Source of the DNA: Paenirhodobacter populi
GTDB lineage: Bacteria > Pseudomonadota > Alphaproteobacteria > Rhodobacterales > Rhodobacteraceae
Length of the DNA stretch: 64,000 bases
Assembly: GCF_004022215.1 (NCBI RefSeq)
Contig: NZ_SAUZ01000016.1
Span: forward strand, 62,001 to 126,000
Reading direction: 5' to 3'
This document shows positions 34,585 through 42,863 of this stretch, one piece after another. A program made the position numbers and the translations under genes. Within the stretch, counting starts at the first letter, position 1. Each line of letters starts with the position of its first letter. Under the pieces are notes generated by a model that had not been told where the DNA came from, made no database searches, and saw only the letters and a list, made by a program, of their open reading frames with translations.

Positions 34585-35592
34585 ATGCTCAGAATTGCCG
34601 TCCTTGGCGTGGGCCGCATCGGCCGCATGCATGCCGAAAACATTGCCGCGCATCCGCGTGCAACCCTCGCGGGCGTGTTCGACGTCCACACACCCGCAGC
34701 GGTGGAAATATCTGAAAAGCTGGGCGTTCCCCGGTTCGAATCGGCCGAGGCGGTGTTCGCATCGCCGGAGGTGGACGCCGTGCTGATCGCCACCTCGACC
34801 GCCACCCATGCCGATCTGATCGAGGAGGGCGTCGCCGCCGGCAAACCGATCCTGTGCGAGAAGCCGATCGACCTGTCGCTGGACCGCGTCAATGCCTGCG
34901 CAACGAAAATTGCAGGCGCGACGGTGCCGATCATGCTGGGCTTCGTGCGCCGCTTCGACACCGGCCATGCCGCCGTGCGGCGGGCGATCGAGGAAGGCCA
35001 GATCGGCGAGCTGCATCAGGTCATCGTCACCTCGCGCGATCCGGGCATGGCCTCGGTCGCCTATGTCGAGGTCTCGGGCGGGATCTTCCGCGACATGACG
35101 ATCCACGATTTCGACATGGCGCGCTTCATTCTGGGCGAGGAAGTGACCGAGGTGACGGCGACCGGCTCGCGGCTCGTCGATCCGGCGCTGATGGAACGCT
35201 GCAATGACTACGACACGGTGACGGTGGTGCTGAAGACCGCCTCGGGCAAGCAGGCGATCATCAACAACTCGCGCCGCGCCGCCTATGGCTATGACCAGCG
35301 GGTCGAGGCCTTCGGCTCCGGCGGCATGGCGATTTCGGAAAACCGGACGCTGAACCAGCTGCGGCTTTATACTGCCGATTTCACCGGGCAGGCGACGCCG
35401 CTGCTGAACTTCTTCATCGAACGCTATCAGGATGCCTTCGCGGCGGAAATCGGCGCCTTCGTCGATGCGATCGAACAGGGCATCGCCCCGCCGGTCGATT
35501 TCGAGGATGGCCGTCAGGCGCTGATCCTCGCCGAAGCCGCCCTCCTTTCGGTCGCCGAAGGCCGGACCGTCAAAATCAGCGAGATCGGATAA
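34585..35592 (+). CDS. iolG: Inositol 2-dehydrogenase
   Basis: A 335-residue Gfo/Idh/MocA-family enzyme that oxidises myo-inositol to scyllo-inosose with NAD+, the first catabolic step. It has AVLGVGRIGRMHAENIA (about 5-21), ILCEKPIDLSLD (about 90-101, catalytic Lys) and GGIFRDMTIHDFDMARFILG (about 162-181, with Asp and His of the active site). This short, compact form is the classical IolG among the four Gfo/Idh genes here. A GGGAGGAG site precedes the start. First gene of the plus-strand operon. Confidence 0.88.
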   Translation: MLRIAVLGVGRIGRMHAENIAAHPRATLAGVFDVHTPAAVEISEKLGVPRFESAEAVFASPEVDAVLIATSTATHADLIEEGVAAGKPILCEKPIDLSLDRVNACATKIAGATVPIMLGFVRRFDTGHAAVRRAIEEGQIGELHQVIVTSRDPGMASVAYVEVSGGIFRDMTIHDFDMARFILGEEVTEVTATGSRLVDPALMERCNDYDTVTVVLKTASGKQAIINNSRRAAYGYDQRVEAFGSGGMAISENRTLNQLRLYTADFTGQATPLLNFFIERYQDAFAAEIGAFVDAIEQGIAPPVDFEDGRQALILAEAALLSVAEGRTVKISEIG

Positions 35593-35595
35593 GCC

Positions 35596-37026
35596 ATGTA
35601 TTCGCAATTCGGACTGTTCATCGACGGCAGCTGGACCCCCGGCGCCGTCACGGCGGAGGTCATCTCCCCCGTCACGGAAAAGCCGCTCGGCACCGTGCCC
35701 GCGGCCACGGCGGATGAAACCCGCGCGGCGCTTGATGCCGCGGCGCGGGCCTTGCCGAAACTGCGGGCCTTGGGCGGTTTCGCCCGGGCCGAGGCGCTGC
35801 ACAAGGCGGCGGATGAGATGATCCGCCGCGCGGATGAAGCGGCGCGGATGATCGCGCTGGAAACCGGCAAGCCGATCGCGCAGGCCGGGCGGGAATGGGG
35901 CCTTGCCTGCGACCAGTTCCGCTGGTTCGCCGAGGAAGCCCGCCGCATCTACGGCCGCATTGTCGACAGCCGCGTCCCCGGCGGCCGGTTCGAGGTGACG
36001 CGCGAACCCGTGGGCATCGTCGGCGCCTTCACCGCGTGGAACTTCCCGGCCGCGCTGCCGGCGCGCAAGCTGGCGCCGGCACTGGCAGCGGGCTGTCCGG
36101 TGGTGCTGCGGCCCTCGTCGCAGACGCCGGGCGTGGCGATGGTGATGGTCGACTGCCTGCGCGCCGCGGGCCTGCCCGACGGGGCGGTCAATCTTGTCGT
36201 CGGGTCCACCGGCAACACCTATGCGCCGATCATGGCCGATACGCGGGTGCGCAAGGTCTCACTCACCGGCTCGACGCGCGTGGGTCAGCAGATGATCCGC
36301 GACGCCGCCGATACGGTCAAGAAAGTGTCGATGGAGCTTGGCGGCAATGCGCCGCTGATCGTCTACGACGATGCCGATCTGGAAAACGCGCTCGACCTGA
36401 CCGTGCCGACGAAATTCGCCAATTGCGGACAGGTCTGCGTGACGCCGGACAGGATCTTCGTCCACGACAGCCTGCATGACGCCTTTGTCGAGGGTTTCGT
36501 CGCCCGCACCGCGAAAATCCGGCTGGGCGACGGGCTCGACCCCGACACCGGGATGGGGCCGCTGATCAACGGCGGCAGGCTGGAAGAGATCGAATCCATC
36601 GTGCAGGACGCCGTCCGCGCGGGTGCGACGCTCGCCCACGGCGGCAAGCGCCCGGCGCATCTGAACAGCGGCTATTTCTTTGAACCCACGGTGCTGACCA
36701 ATGTTACCGACGACATGAAGGTCTTCGCCGAGGAAAACTTCGGCCCCATCGCCGCCATCACCCGCTTTTCCAGCGAGGAGGAGGCACTCACCCGCGCCAA
36801 TGCCTCGGACATGGGGCTGTCGGCCTATGCCTTCACCCGATCGCCCGATCGCGCGCGGCGCACCGTGGCGGCGCTGAAATCCGGCATGGTGGGGATCAAC
36901 AGCTTCGCCCTCGCCGCCTCCGAGGCGCCTTTCGGCGGCACCAACCATTCCGGCATGGGCCGCGAGGGCGGGATCGAAGGCATCGAGGATTATCTGGACA
37001 CCAAGCTGGCGCAGATCGTGTTCTGA
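35596..37026 (+). CDS. NAD(P)-dependent aldehyde dehydrogenase (succinate-semialdehyde type)
   Basis: A 476-residue aldehyde dehydrogenase. It has AFTAWNFPAALPARKLAPAL (about 148-167), the NAD loop SLTGSTRVGQQM, catalytic Glu in KVSMELGGNAPL (about 248-259) and catalytic Cys in ANCGQVCVTPDR (about 280). Best general match is succinate- or glycolate-semialdehyde type dehydrogenases. It follows iolG by three bases. The aldehyde is unknown; it could oxidise the product released by the aldolase encoded next. Confidence 0.83.
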   Translation: MYSQFGLFIDGSWTPGAVTAEVISPVTEKPLGTVPAATADETRAALDAAARALPKLRALGGFARAEALHKAADEMIRRADEAARMIALETGKPIAQAGREWGLACDQFRWFAEEARRIYGRIVDSRVPGGRFEVTREPVGIVGAFTAWNFPAALPARKLAPALAAGCPVVLRPSSQTPGVAMVMVDCLRAAGLPDGAVNLVVGSTGNTYAPIMADTRVRKVSLTGSTRVGQQMIRDAADTVKKVSMELGGNAPLIVYDDADLENALDLTVPTKFANCGQVCVTPDRIFVHDSLHDAFVEGFVARTAKIRLGDGLDPDTGMGPLINGGRLEEIESIVQDAVRAGATLAHGGKRPAHLNSGYFFEPTVLTNVTDDMKVFAEENFGPIAAITRFSSEEEALTRANASDMGLSAYAFTRSPDRARRTVAALKSGMVGINSFALAASEAPFGGTNHSGMGREGGIEGIEDYLDTKLAQIVF

Positions 37027-37047
37027 ACAGCCGCGAGGGAGAAGACC

Positions 37048-37866
37048 ATGTTCACCAACAAGCTGAAACGGCAATGGGCGGAAGGACGGCCCGCAATCAA
37101 CGGCTGGCTTTCCATCGGCAACCCCTTCACCGCCGAGATCATGGCGGCGCAGGGCTACGATTCCGTCACCATCGACATCCAGCACGGCGCGCTCGACTAC
37201 GGCTCCGTCCTGCCGATGTTTCAGGCGATGCGCGCCTCGGGCGTGACGCCGATGGCGCGGGTGCCGTGGCGCGAACCCGGTGCGATCATGAAGGCGCTCG
37301 ACGCCGGCGCGCAGGGGATCATCTGCCCGATGGTCAATTCGGCCGAGGAGGCAGCAGAGTTCATCAGCTACCTGCGCTATCCGCCGCTCGGCCAGCGCAG
37401 CTTCGGCCCGACCCGCGCGGCCTTCGCCTATGGCAGCTATGGCGTGGCGGCGAATGACGAGGTGCTGGCCCTTGCGATGATCGAAACGCAGCGCGGCGTC
37501 GACAACCTCGAAGCCATCGCCGCGACGCCGGGGCTCGACGGGATCTACATCGGTCCGGCCGACCTCACGCTCGGCACGCAGAACGGCACCCTGCCGCCCG
37601 GCTTCGACCGCGAGGAAGAGGTCATGGTCACCCTGATCCGCCGCATCCTGTCGGTGTGCAAGGAAAACGGCATCCGCGCCTGCCTGCATTGCGGCACGGC
37701 GGAATATGCCGCGAAGGCGATCGGCTGGGGATTCGACCTGACCACCGTGGGCGGCGACAGCCGGTTTCTGGCCGCCGCCGCCTCGGCTTCGGTCCGGACG
37801 TGGCGCGATCTCACCGGCACGGCCCCCGCCGACGCCCCCGCCCAGCCCGCGAAAGGAGGCTATTGA
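37048..37866 (+). CDS. HpcH/HpaI-type class II aldolase
   Basis: A 272-residue TIM-barrel aldolase of the HpcH/HpaI family. It has GWLSIGNPFTAEIMAAQGYD (about 19-38), DIQHGALDY (about 43-51, with the catalytic His), PMVNSAEEAAEFISYLRYPP, MIETQRGVDNLEAI (metal-binding Glu) and IGPADLTLGTQ (metal-binding Asp). Relatives cleave 2-keto-3-deoxy sugar acids or 4-hydroxy-2-ketopimelate to pyruvate plus an aldehyde. It overlaps the next gene by one base (TGATG) and is flanked by dehydrogenases that could handle its substrate and products. Confidence 0.85.
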   Translation: MFTNKLKRQWAEGRPAINGWLSIGNPFTAEIMAAQGYDSVTIDIQHGALDYGSVLPMFQAMRASGVTPMARVPWREPGAIMKALDAGAQGIICPMVNSAEEAAEFISYLRYPPLGQRSFGPTRAAFAYGSYGVAANDEVLALAMIETQRGVDNLEAIAATPGLDGIYIGPADLTLGTQNGTLPPGFDREEEVMVTLIRRILSVCKENGIRACLHCGTAEYAAKAIGWGFDLTTVGGDSRFLAAAASASVRTWRDLTGTAPADAPAQPAKGGY

Positions 37867-38831
37867 TGCCCCATCTTCTGGTTGCCGGAAAGCTCCACCC
37901 CTCGGGCGAGGCGCTGTTGCGCGACCTGCCCGCCCGGGGCATCACCGTCGATTACGTCGAGGAGGTCTCCGAACCTTCCTACGCGCCGCTGATCGACAAG
38001 GCCGACGCGCTGGTGATCCGCACGCAGCCGCTGTCAGCGGCGACGATCGCCCGGGCGGACCGGCTCAAGGTCGTCTCGCGGCATGGCGTCGGTTACGATT
38101 CGGTCGATCTCAAGGCGCTGAACGACCGCGGCATCGCGCTGACCATCGTTGGCGACGTGAACTCCATCTCGGTCGCGGAACATGCGATCATGCAGCTTCT
38201 GGCGGCGGCGAAGCGCGTGCTGCGCGCCGATCATTCGGTGCGCGGCGGCGAATGGCGCTGGCGCGACGGTCTGGAACAGCAGGAGATTTCGGGCAAGAAC
38301 CTGCTCATCCTCGGCTATGGGCGGATCGGGCGGCATCTGGCGCGGATGGCGGCGGGCTTCGGCATGCAGATCCGCGCCTACGACCCCTATCTGGAACGCG
38401 CGGGCTGGCCCGAGGGGCCGGTGTTGCCCGTCTCGCTCGACGAGGGGCTTGCATGGGCCGACTGCATCTCGGTCCACATACCCAAGGGCGACAAGCCCGC
38501 CATCGGCGCAGCGGAGATCGCCAAGATGAAGCGCGGCGTGATCCTGTCCAACACCGCGCGCGGTGGCGTCGTATGCGAAACCGCGCTGGCCGAGGCGCTG
38601 GCCTCCGGTCAGGTGGGTGCCGCCGGCGTCGATGTCTTCGACGAGGAACCGCCCGTCCACGGATCGCCGCTCTTCGCGCACAGCTCGGTCCTGCTGTCCC
38701 CCCATATCGCGGGGCTGACGGCCGAATGCGGCGAACGCATGGCCATCGCCTCCATCGAGAACGCCCTGAACTATCTCGCCGGCAGTATCGACCGGCATCT
38801 CGTCGTCAATCCGGAATTCGCACATGTCTGA
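37866..38831 (+). CDS. D-isomer 2-hydroxyacid dehydrogenase
   Basis: A 321-residue NAD-dependent dehydrogenase of the phosphoglycerate/hydroxypyruvate type. Cofactor loop LGYGRIGRHLARMAAGFG is at about 154-171; catalytic Arg in NTARGGVVCE, Glu in DVFDEEPPVHG and His in LSPHIAGLT follow in the normal order. It would interconvert a 2-hydroxy acid and a 2-keto acid. Position between an aldolase and a Gfo/Idh gene supports a sugar-acid substrate. The following ATG lies eight bases inside its end. Confidence 0.83.
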   Translation: MPHLLVAGKLHPSGEALLRDLPARGITVDYVEEVSEPSYAPLIDKADALVIRTQPLSAATIARADRLKVVSRHGVGYDSVDLKALNDRGIALTIVGDVNSISVAEHAIMQLLAAAKRVLRADHSVRGGEWRWRDGLEQQEISGKNLLILGYGRIGRHLARMAAGFGMQIRAYDPYLERAGWPEGPVLPVSLDEGLAWADCISVHIPKGDKPAIGAAEIAKMKRGVILSNTARGGVVCETALAEALASGQVGAAGVDVFDEEPPVHGSPLFAHSSVLLSPHIAGLTAECGERMAIASIENALNYLAGSIDRHLVVNPEFAHV

Positions 38832-39948
38832 CAAACCCGTCCTCCGCATCGGCCTGATCGGCACCGGCTTCATGGGCAAGGCCCATGTCTTCGGCTTCGC
38901 CTCGGCGCAGAAGGTCTTCGACCTGCCCTACCGGCTGGAGCTGCATACCGTCGCCGACATCACGCCGGAGGCCGCCACCCGCGCCGCGCATGAATTCGGT
39001 TTCGCCCATTCCACGGCGGACTGGCGCGAGCTGATCTCGAACCCCGAGATCGACCTGATCGACATCACCGCGCCCAATGCGCTGCACAAGGAAATGGCGC
39101 TGGCCGCCATCGCCGCGGGCAAGCATGTCTATTGCGAAAAGCCGCTGGCGCCGCTCGCGGCCGACGCGCGCGAAATGGCCGATGCGGCGGCGGCGAAAGG
39201 GGTCAAGACGCAGGTCGGTTTCAACTACCTGTGCAACCCGATGCTGCGCCTTGCGCGCGAGATGATCGCCGCGGGCGAACTGGGCGAGATCCGCGGCTAT
39301 CGCGGCCTGCATGCCGAGGATTACATGGCCGACGCCTCCGGCCCCTATACCTTCCGCCATGATCCGGCGGGCGGCGGGGCGCTGGCCGACATCGGCAGCC
39401 ATGCGCTCGCCACGGCGGAATTCCTGCTCGGCCCGATCAGCGAGGTGATGGGCGATTGCGTCACGCTGATCGGCGAACGGCCGGACGGCAAGGGCGGCAC
39501 CCGCAAGGTCAGCGTCGATGACGTCGGCCGCGCCTTCCTGCGCTTCGCCAACGGCGCGCAGGGCTCGATCGAGGGCAACTGGATCGCCACCGGCCGCAAG
39601 ATGCAGCATGATTTCGAGGTCTACGGCACCAAGGGCGCGCTGGCTTTCACCCAGGAACGCTTCAACGAGCTGCATTTCTATGCGACCGACGATGCCCCGG
39701 GCCGGCGCGGCTTCCGCCGGATCGAGGCCTCGCCCGATCACCCGCCCTATGGCCGCTTCTGCGTGGCGCCGGGGCACCAGCTTGGCTTCAACGACCTCAA
39801 GGCGATCGAGATCGAGGGCTATACCCGCGCCATCGCGGGCGAGATCCCCGAACCCTTCGGCTTCGTCGCCGGCCTGCGGATCCAGCGGCTGGTCGAGACG
39901 ATCCAGAAATCCTCGGCCGCGCGGCAATGGCTGCCCGTGCCCGCCTGA
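38824..39948 (+). CDS. Gfo/Idh/MocA-family oxidoreductase, fourth in region
   Basis: A 374-residue dehydrogenase: IGLIGTGFMGKAHVFGF (about 9-25) as cofactor loop, YCEKPLAPLAADAR (about 102-115) with the catalytic Lys, and GGALADIGSHALATAEFLLG (about 182-201) with the Asp/His pair. It is similar in length to MocA/scyllo-inositol dehydrogenase-like proteins. Last gene of the iolG operon; a strong hairpin follows at 40039. Specific substrate not deducible. Confidence 0.82.
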   Translation: MSDKPVLRIGLIGTGFMGKAHVFGFASAQKVFDLPYRLELHTVADITPEAATRAAHEFGFAHSTADWRELISNPEIDLIDITAPNALHKEMALAAIAAGKHVYCEKPLAPLAADAREMADAAAAKGVKTQVGFNYLCNPMLRLAREMIAAGELGEIRGYRGLHAEDYMADASGPYTFRHDPAGGGALADIGSHALATAEFLLGPISEVMGDCVTLIGERPDGKGGTRKVSVDDVGRAFLRFANGAQGSIEGNWIATGRKMQHDFEVYGTKGALAFTQERFNELHFYATDDAPGRRGFRRIEASPDHPPYGRFCVAPGHQLGFNDLKAIEIEGYTRAIAGEIPEPFGFVAGLRIQRLVETIQKSSAARQWLPVPA

Positions 39949-40038
39949 TAGGGCCGGCCTGACGGGGCCGGTCTGACGGAATGCGCGCGGGCCCCCTCCT
40001 ACCCGTTGCGCCAAGGGGGCCTCCTCGCCCCGCACTCC

Positions 40039-40065
40039 GGGCGCCCGGTCCCCCACCGGGCGCCC
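40039..40065 (+). terminator. Strong hairpin after iolG operon
   Basis: GGGCGCCCGGT-CCCCC-ACCGGGCGCCC, a perfect 11-bp stem, preceded by an AGGGGGCC/GGCCCCCT pair at 39997-40022 that resembles the GC hairpin of family C. No U-run follows; likely operon end or mRNA 3' barrier. Confidence 0.6.
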
Positions 40066-40120
40066 GTCCCCTGTCCGCAGGGAACCATTCGCCCCTTTGC
40101 ATCATTGCCCTTGGCTTTCC

Positions 40121-40134
40121 GCAATATTCATTGC
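40121..40134. promoter_or_regulatory. Candidate IolR operator 4 (autoregulation)
   Basis: GCAAT-ATTC-ATTGC just upstream of iolR, continuing into CAAAG. It is close enough to the start codon to cover the transcription start or early leader, consistent with self-repression. Confidence 0.55.
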
Positions 40135-40157
40135 AAAGTTGTGGCATGGAGCAAGAT

Positions 40158-41030
40158 ATGCACGCAGGCGAGCCACCCAAGGACTACGAAGAGCTGATCC
40201 GGCTGATTCACGAACGCCACGATCAGATGAGCAAGACCTACCAGAAAATCTCGGTCTTTCTGACGCAGAACCCGAATGACGTGGCGGTGCAATCCGTCAA
40301 TGCCATCGCGGAACGCTGCGGCATCCACGCATCGAGCTTCGTGCGCTTCGCGCAGGCGCTTGGCTATCGCGGGTTCAAGGAATTGCAGGCGCTGTTCCAG
40401 AAGCGGCTTGCCACCGCCGCCCCGGGGTTCGAGGCGCGGGTGAAAGCGCTGGAAACCGAGCTTCACACCTCGCGCGACCGCTCCGAGACGGGTTTCCTCA
40501 GCGAACTGGTCGTGCGCGACATCGCCTCGCTTCAGGAACTGCTCAAGGACATCCGGCCCGAGGATCTGACCCTTGCGGCGCAACTTCTGCATCAGGCGGA
40601 TACCATCTACCTGATCGGGCAGCTGCGGTCCCTGCCGGTGGTGCAGCTGATGCGCTACCAGCTGACGATGATCGGCAAGCGGTGCATCCTGCTCGACAGC
40701 GCGGCGGGCTTTTCGACCTATATCAGCCGGACGATCACGCCCCGCGACGTGCTGATGGCGGTGTCCTTCCGCTTCTACGCCAAGGAGGTCGTCGATATCG
40801 TCGAGGAAGTCGGCGCCCGCGGCATCGACATCGTGGCGATTTCCGACAGCACGCTGTCGCCGCTGGCCAAGACGGCGCGGGTGCTGTTCCCGGTGCCCGA
40901 GCACGATTACACCTTTTCACGCTCGCTCGCCGCACCGATGTGTCTGGCGCAGGCGCTGGTCGTATCCGTCGCCGCGCGGGTGCAATACAACAACACCGCC
41001 CCGCGCATCCCGACCGTGACCGGAATCTGA
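40158..41030 (+). CDS. iolR: RpiR-family regulator of inositol catabolism
   Basis: A 290-residue RpiR-family protein: N-terminal HTH_6 domain (about 10-85, VNAIAERCGIHASSFVRFAQ) and C-terminal SIS sugar-phosphate-binding domain (about 130-270, DTIYLIGQLRSLPVVQLM, RDVLMAVSFRFYAKEVVDIV). Known IolR repressors of alphaproteobacteria are of this type and respond to an inositol catabolite such as DKG-phosphate. ATG 40158 is preceded by GGAG; ATG 40146 is a possible longer start. It sits between the iolG operon and mmsA. Confidence 0.85.
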   Translation: MHAGEPPKDYEELIRLIHERHDQMSKTYQKISVFLTQNPNDVAVQSVNAIAERCGIHASSFVRFAQALGYRGFKELQALFQKRLATAAPGFEARVKALETELHTSRDRSETGFLSELVVRDIASLQELLKDIRPEDLTLAAQLLHQADTIYLIGQLRSLPVVQLMRYQLTMIGKRCILLDSAAGFSTYISRTITPRDVLMAVSFRFYAKEVVDIVEEVGARGIDIVAISDSTLSPLAKTARVLFPVPEHDYTFSRSLAAPMCLAQALVVSVAARVQYNNTAPRIPTVTGI

Positions 41031-41170
41031 CGATCCTGCGCCGGAAAGGCACCGCGATGCCCCCTTCCCCGCCTCATCATGCAAAAATGCAAAACGGATT
41101 TTCCTTATTCCCTCTGTTCCATCTATTTCTGCAACACTAAACTCCTCCCAACAAGCAGGAGGAGAAGAAG

Positions 41171-42670
41171 ATGCAAGACATCGGACATTGGATCGACGGC
41201 AAGCATGTCGCGGGCACCTCGGGGCGCTTCAGCGACATCTACAACCCGGCGACGGGTGAAATTCAGGCCCGGGTCGCGCTGGCGACGCCCGAGGAACTCG
41301 GCGCGGCCATCGACTCGGCGGAAAAGGCGCAGGTCAAATGGGCCGCGACCAACCCGCAGCGGCGCGCCCGCGTGATGATGAAGTTCGGCGCGCTCATCAA
41401 CGAACACATGGACGAACTGGCCGAGCTGGTTTCGCGCGAACATGGCAAGACGCTCCCCGACGCCAAGGGCGACGTGCAGCGCGGCCTTGAGGTGATCGAG
41501 GTCTGCATGGGCGCGCCCTCGGCCCTGAAGGGCGAGTTTTCCGACAATGCCGGGCCGGGGATCGACCTTTACGCGATGCGCCAGCCGCTTGGCGTCGTCG
41601 CGGGGATCACGCCCTTCAACTTCCCGGCGATGATCCCGCTGTGGAAGATGGGGCCGGCGCTGGCCTCGGGTAATGCGATGATCCTGAAACCGTCCGAGCG
41701 CGTGCCCTCGACCTCGCTGCGTCTGGCGGAACTCGCGCAGGAGGCCGGGCTGCCCGACGGCGTGCTGCAGGTCGTCAACGGCGGCAAGGAAATCGTCGAC
41801 GCGCTGCTGGATCACCCGACCATTCAGGGCATCGGCTTCGTCGGCTCGACGCCGATCGCGCAATACATCTATGGCCGCGCGGCGACGAACGGCAAGCGCG
41901 CGCAGTGCTTCGGCGGCGCCAAGAACCACATGCTGATCATGCCCGATGCCGATCTGGACAAAGCGGCGGACGCGCTGATCGGGGCGGGCTACGGGGCGGC
42001 GGGCGAACGCTGCATGGCGATCTCAGTCGCGGTGCCGGTCGGGCAGAAGACCGCCGATGCGCTGATCGACAAGCTGATCCCAAGGATCGAAAAGCTGAAG
42101 GTCGGCCCCTATACCGGCGGCGATGACGTCGATTTCGGGCCGGTCATCACCAAGGCCGCGCTGGAGCGGATCGAGGGGCTGATCGCCTCGGGCGTCGAAC
42201 AGGGCGCCAAGCTGGTGATCGACGGCCGCGGGCTGAAGATCCAGGGCTATGAGGACGGCTTCTTCACCGGCCCGTCGCTGTTCGACAACGTCACCCCGGA
42301 CATGGAGATCTACAAGCAGGAGATCTTCGGCCCGGTCCTGTCCACCGTGCGCGCCGACAGCTATGAAGAGGCGCTGCAACTGGTGATGAAGAACGAATAC
42401 GGCAACGGCACGGCGATCTACACCGCCGACGGCGATACCGCGCGCGATTTCGCCAGCCGGGTGAATGTCGGCATGGTCGGCATCAACTTCCCGATCCCGG
42501 TGCCGCTGAGCTACTATTCCTTCGGCGGCTGGAAGAAGTCGGCCTTCGGCGACCTGAACCAGTATGGCCCGGATGCCTTCCGCTTCTACACCAAGACCAA
42601 GACGGTCACGGCGCGCTGGTTCTCTGGCATCCGCGACGGGGCGAGCCTGAACTTCAAGGCGATGGACTGA
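41171..42670 (+). CDS. mmsA: CoA-acylating methylmalonate/malonate-semialdehyde dehydrogenase
   Basis: A 499-residue CoA-dependent aldehyde dehydrogenase (IolA/MmsA) that turns malonate semialdehyde into acetyl-CoA and CO2, the last inositol step, and acts in valine breakdown too. It has GITPFNFPAMIPLWKMGPAL (about 144-163), catalytic Cys281 in GAAGERCMAIS, and the typical end SYYSFGGWKKSAFGD. A strong AGGAGGAG site precedes the start. Upstream (41080-41095) is a tandem ATGCAAAA repeat. A structured family C repeat with a terminator follows. Confidence 0.92.
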   Translation: MQDIGHWIDGKHVAGTSGRFSDIYNPATGEIQARVALATPEELGAAIDSAEKAQVKWAATNPQRRARVMMKFGALINEHMDELAELVSREHGKTLPDAKGDVQRGLEVIEVCMGAPSALKGEFSDNAGPGIDLYAMRQPLGVVAGITPFNFPAMIPLWKMGPALASGNAMILKPSERVPSTSLRLAELAQEAGLPDGVLQVVNGGKEIVDALLDHPTIQGIGFVGSTPIAQYIYGRAATNGKRAQCFGGAKNHMLIMPDADLDKAADALIGAGYGAAGERCMAISVAVPVGQKTADALIDKLIPRIEKLKVGPYTGGDDVDFGPVITKAALERIEGLIASGVEQGAKLVIDGRGLKIQGYEDGFFTGPSLFDNVTPDMEIYKQEIFGPVLSTVRADSYEEALQLVMKNEYGNGTAIYTADGDTARDFASRVNVGMVGINFPIPVPLSYYSFGGWKKSAFGDLNQYGPDAFRFYTKTKTVTARWFSGIRDGASLNFKAMD

Positions 42671-42717
42671 TCCTTCGGGGTCCAGGGCCCGGGGGCAGGC
42701 GCAGACGGTGAGGTCGC

Positions 42718-42817
42718 AGGGGGCCAGCCCCCTCGGCGCAAGCGCATTCGGCGGGACGACCTTCCACTGGAAGGTCGTCTTTTCCACCTCATCCCCCGGG
42801 ATATTTATGGAAAGCCG
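42718..42817 (+). repeat. Family C intergenic repeat, copy 4, with internal palindrome insertion
   Basis: AGGGGGC-CA-GCCCCCT hairpin, a GCGC-AA-GCGC remnant of hairpin 2, then a 23-bp near-perfect palindrome (42756-42778), and finally the conserved tail TCCCCCGGGATATTTATGG. It fills the convergent gap between mmsA and the LysR gene. Confidence 0.8.
42756..42784 (+). terminator. Rho-independent terminator of mmsA
   Basis: ACGACCTTCCA-C-TGGAAGGTCGT (11-bp arms; the innermost pairs must open for the loop) followed by CTTTTCC. Good intrinsic terminator on the mmsA strand. Confidence 0.8.
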
Positions 42818-42863
42818 AAATGGAAAGGATCGCCTCGGATAACGAGGCGCCCGGGAGCCGGGC

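Noticed and set aside
31766-34786. 1006-codon plus-strand open frame
   Set aside because: Shadow of iolE and iolD in the opposite frame; His/Arg-rich, no recognisable domain.
41080-41095. Tandem ATGCAAAA as another IolR operator
   Set aside because: It is a direct repeat without the GCAAY-N4-RTTGC dyad; may belong to another regulator.
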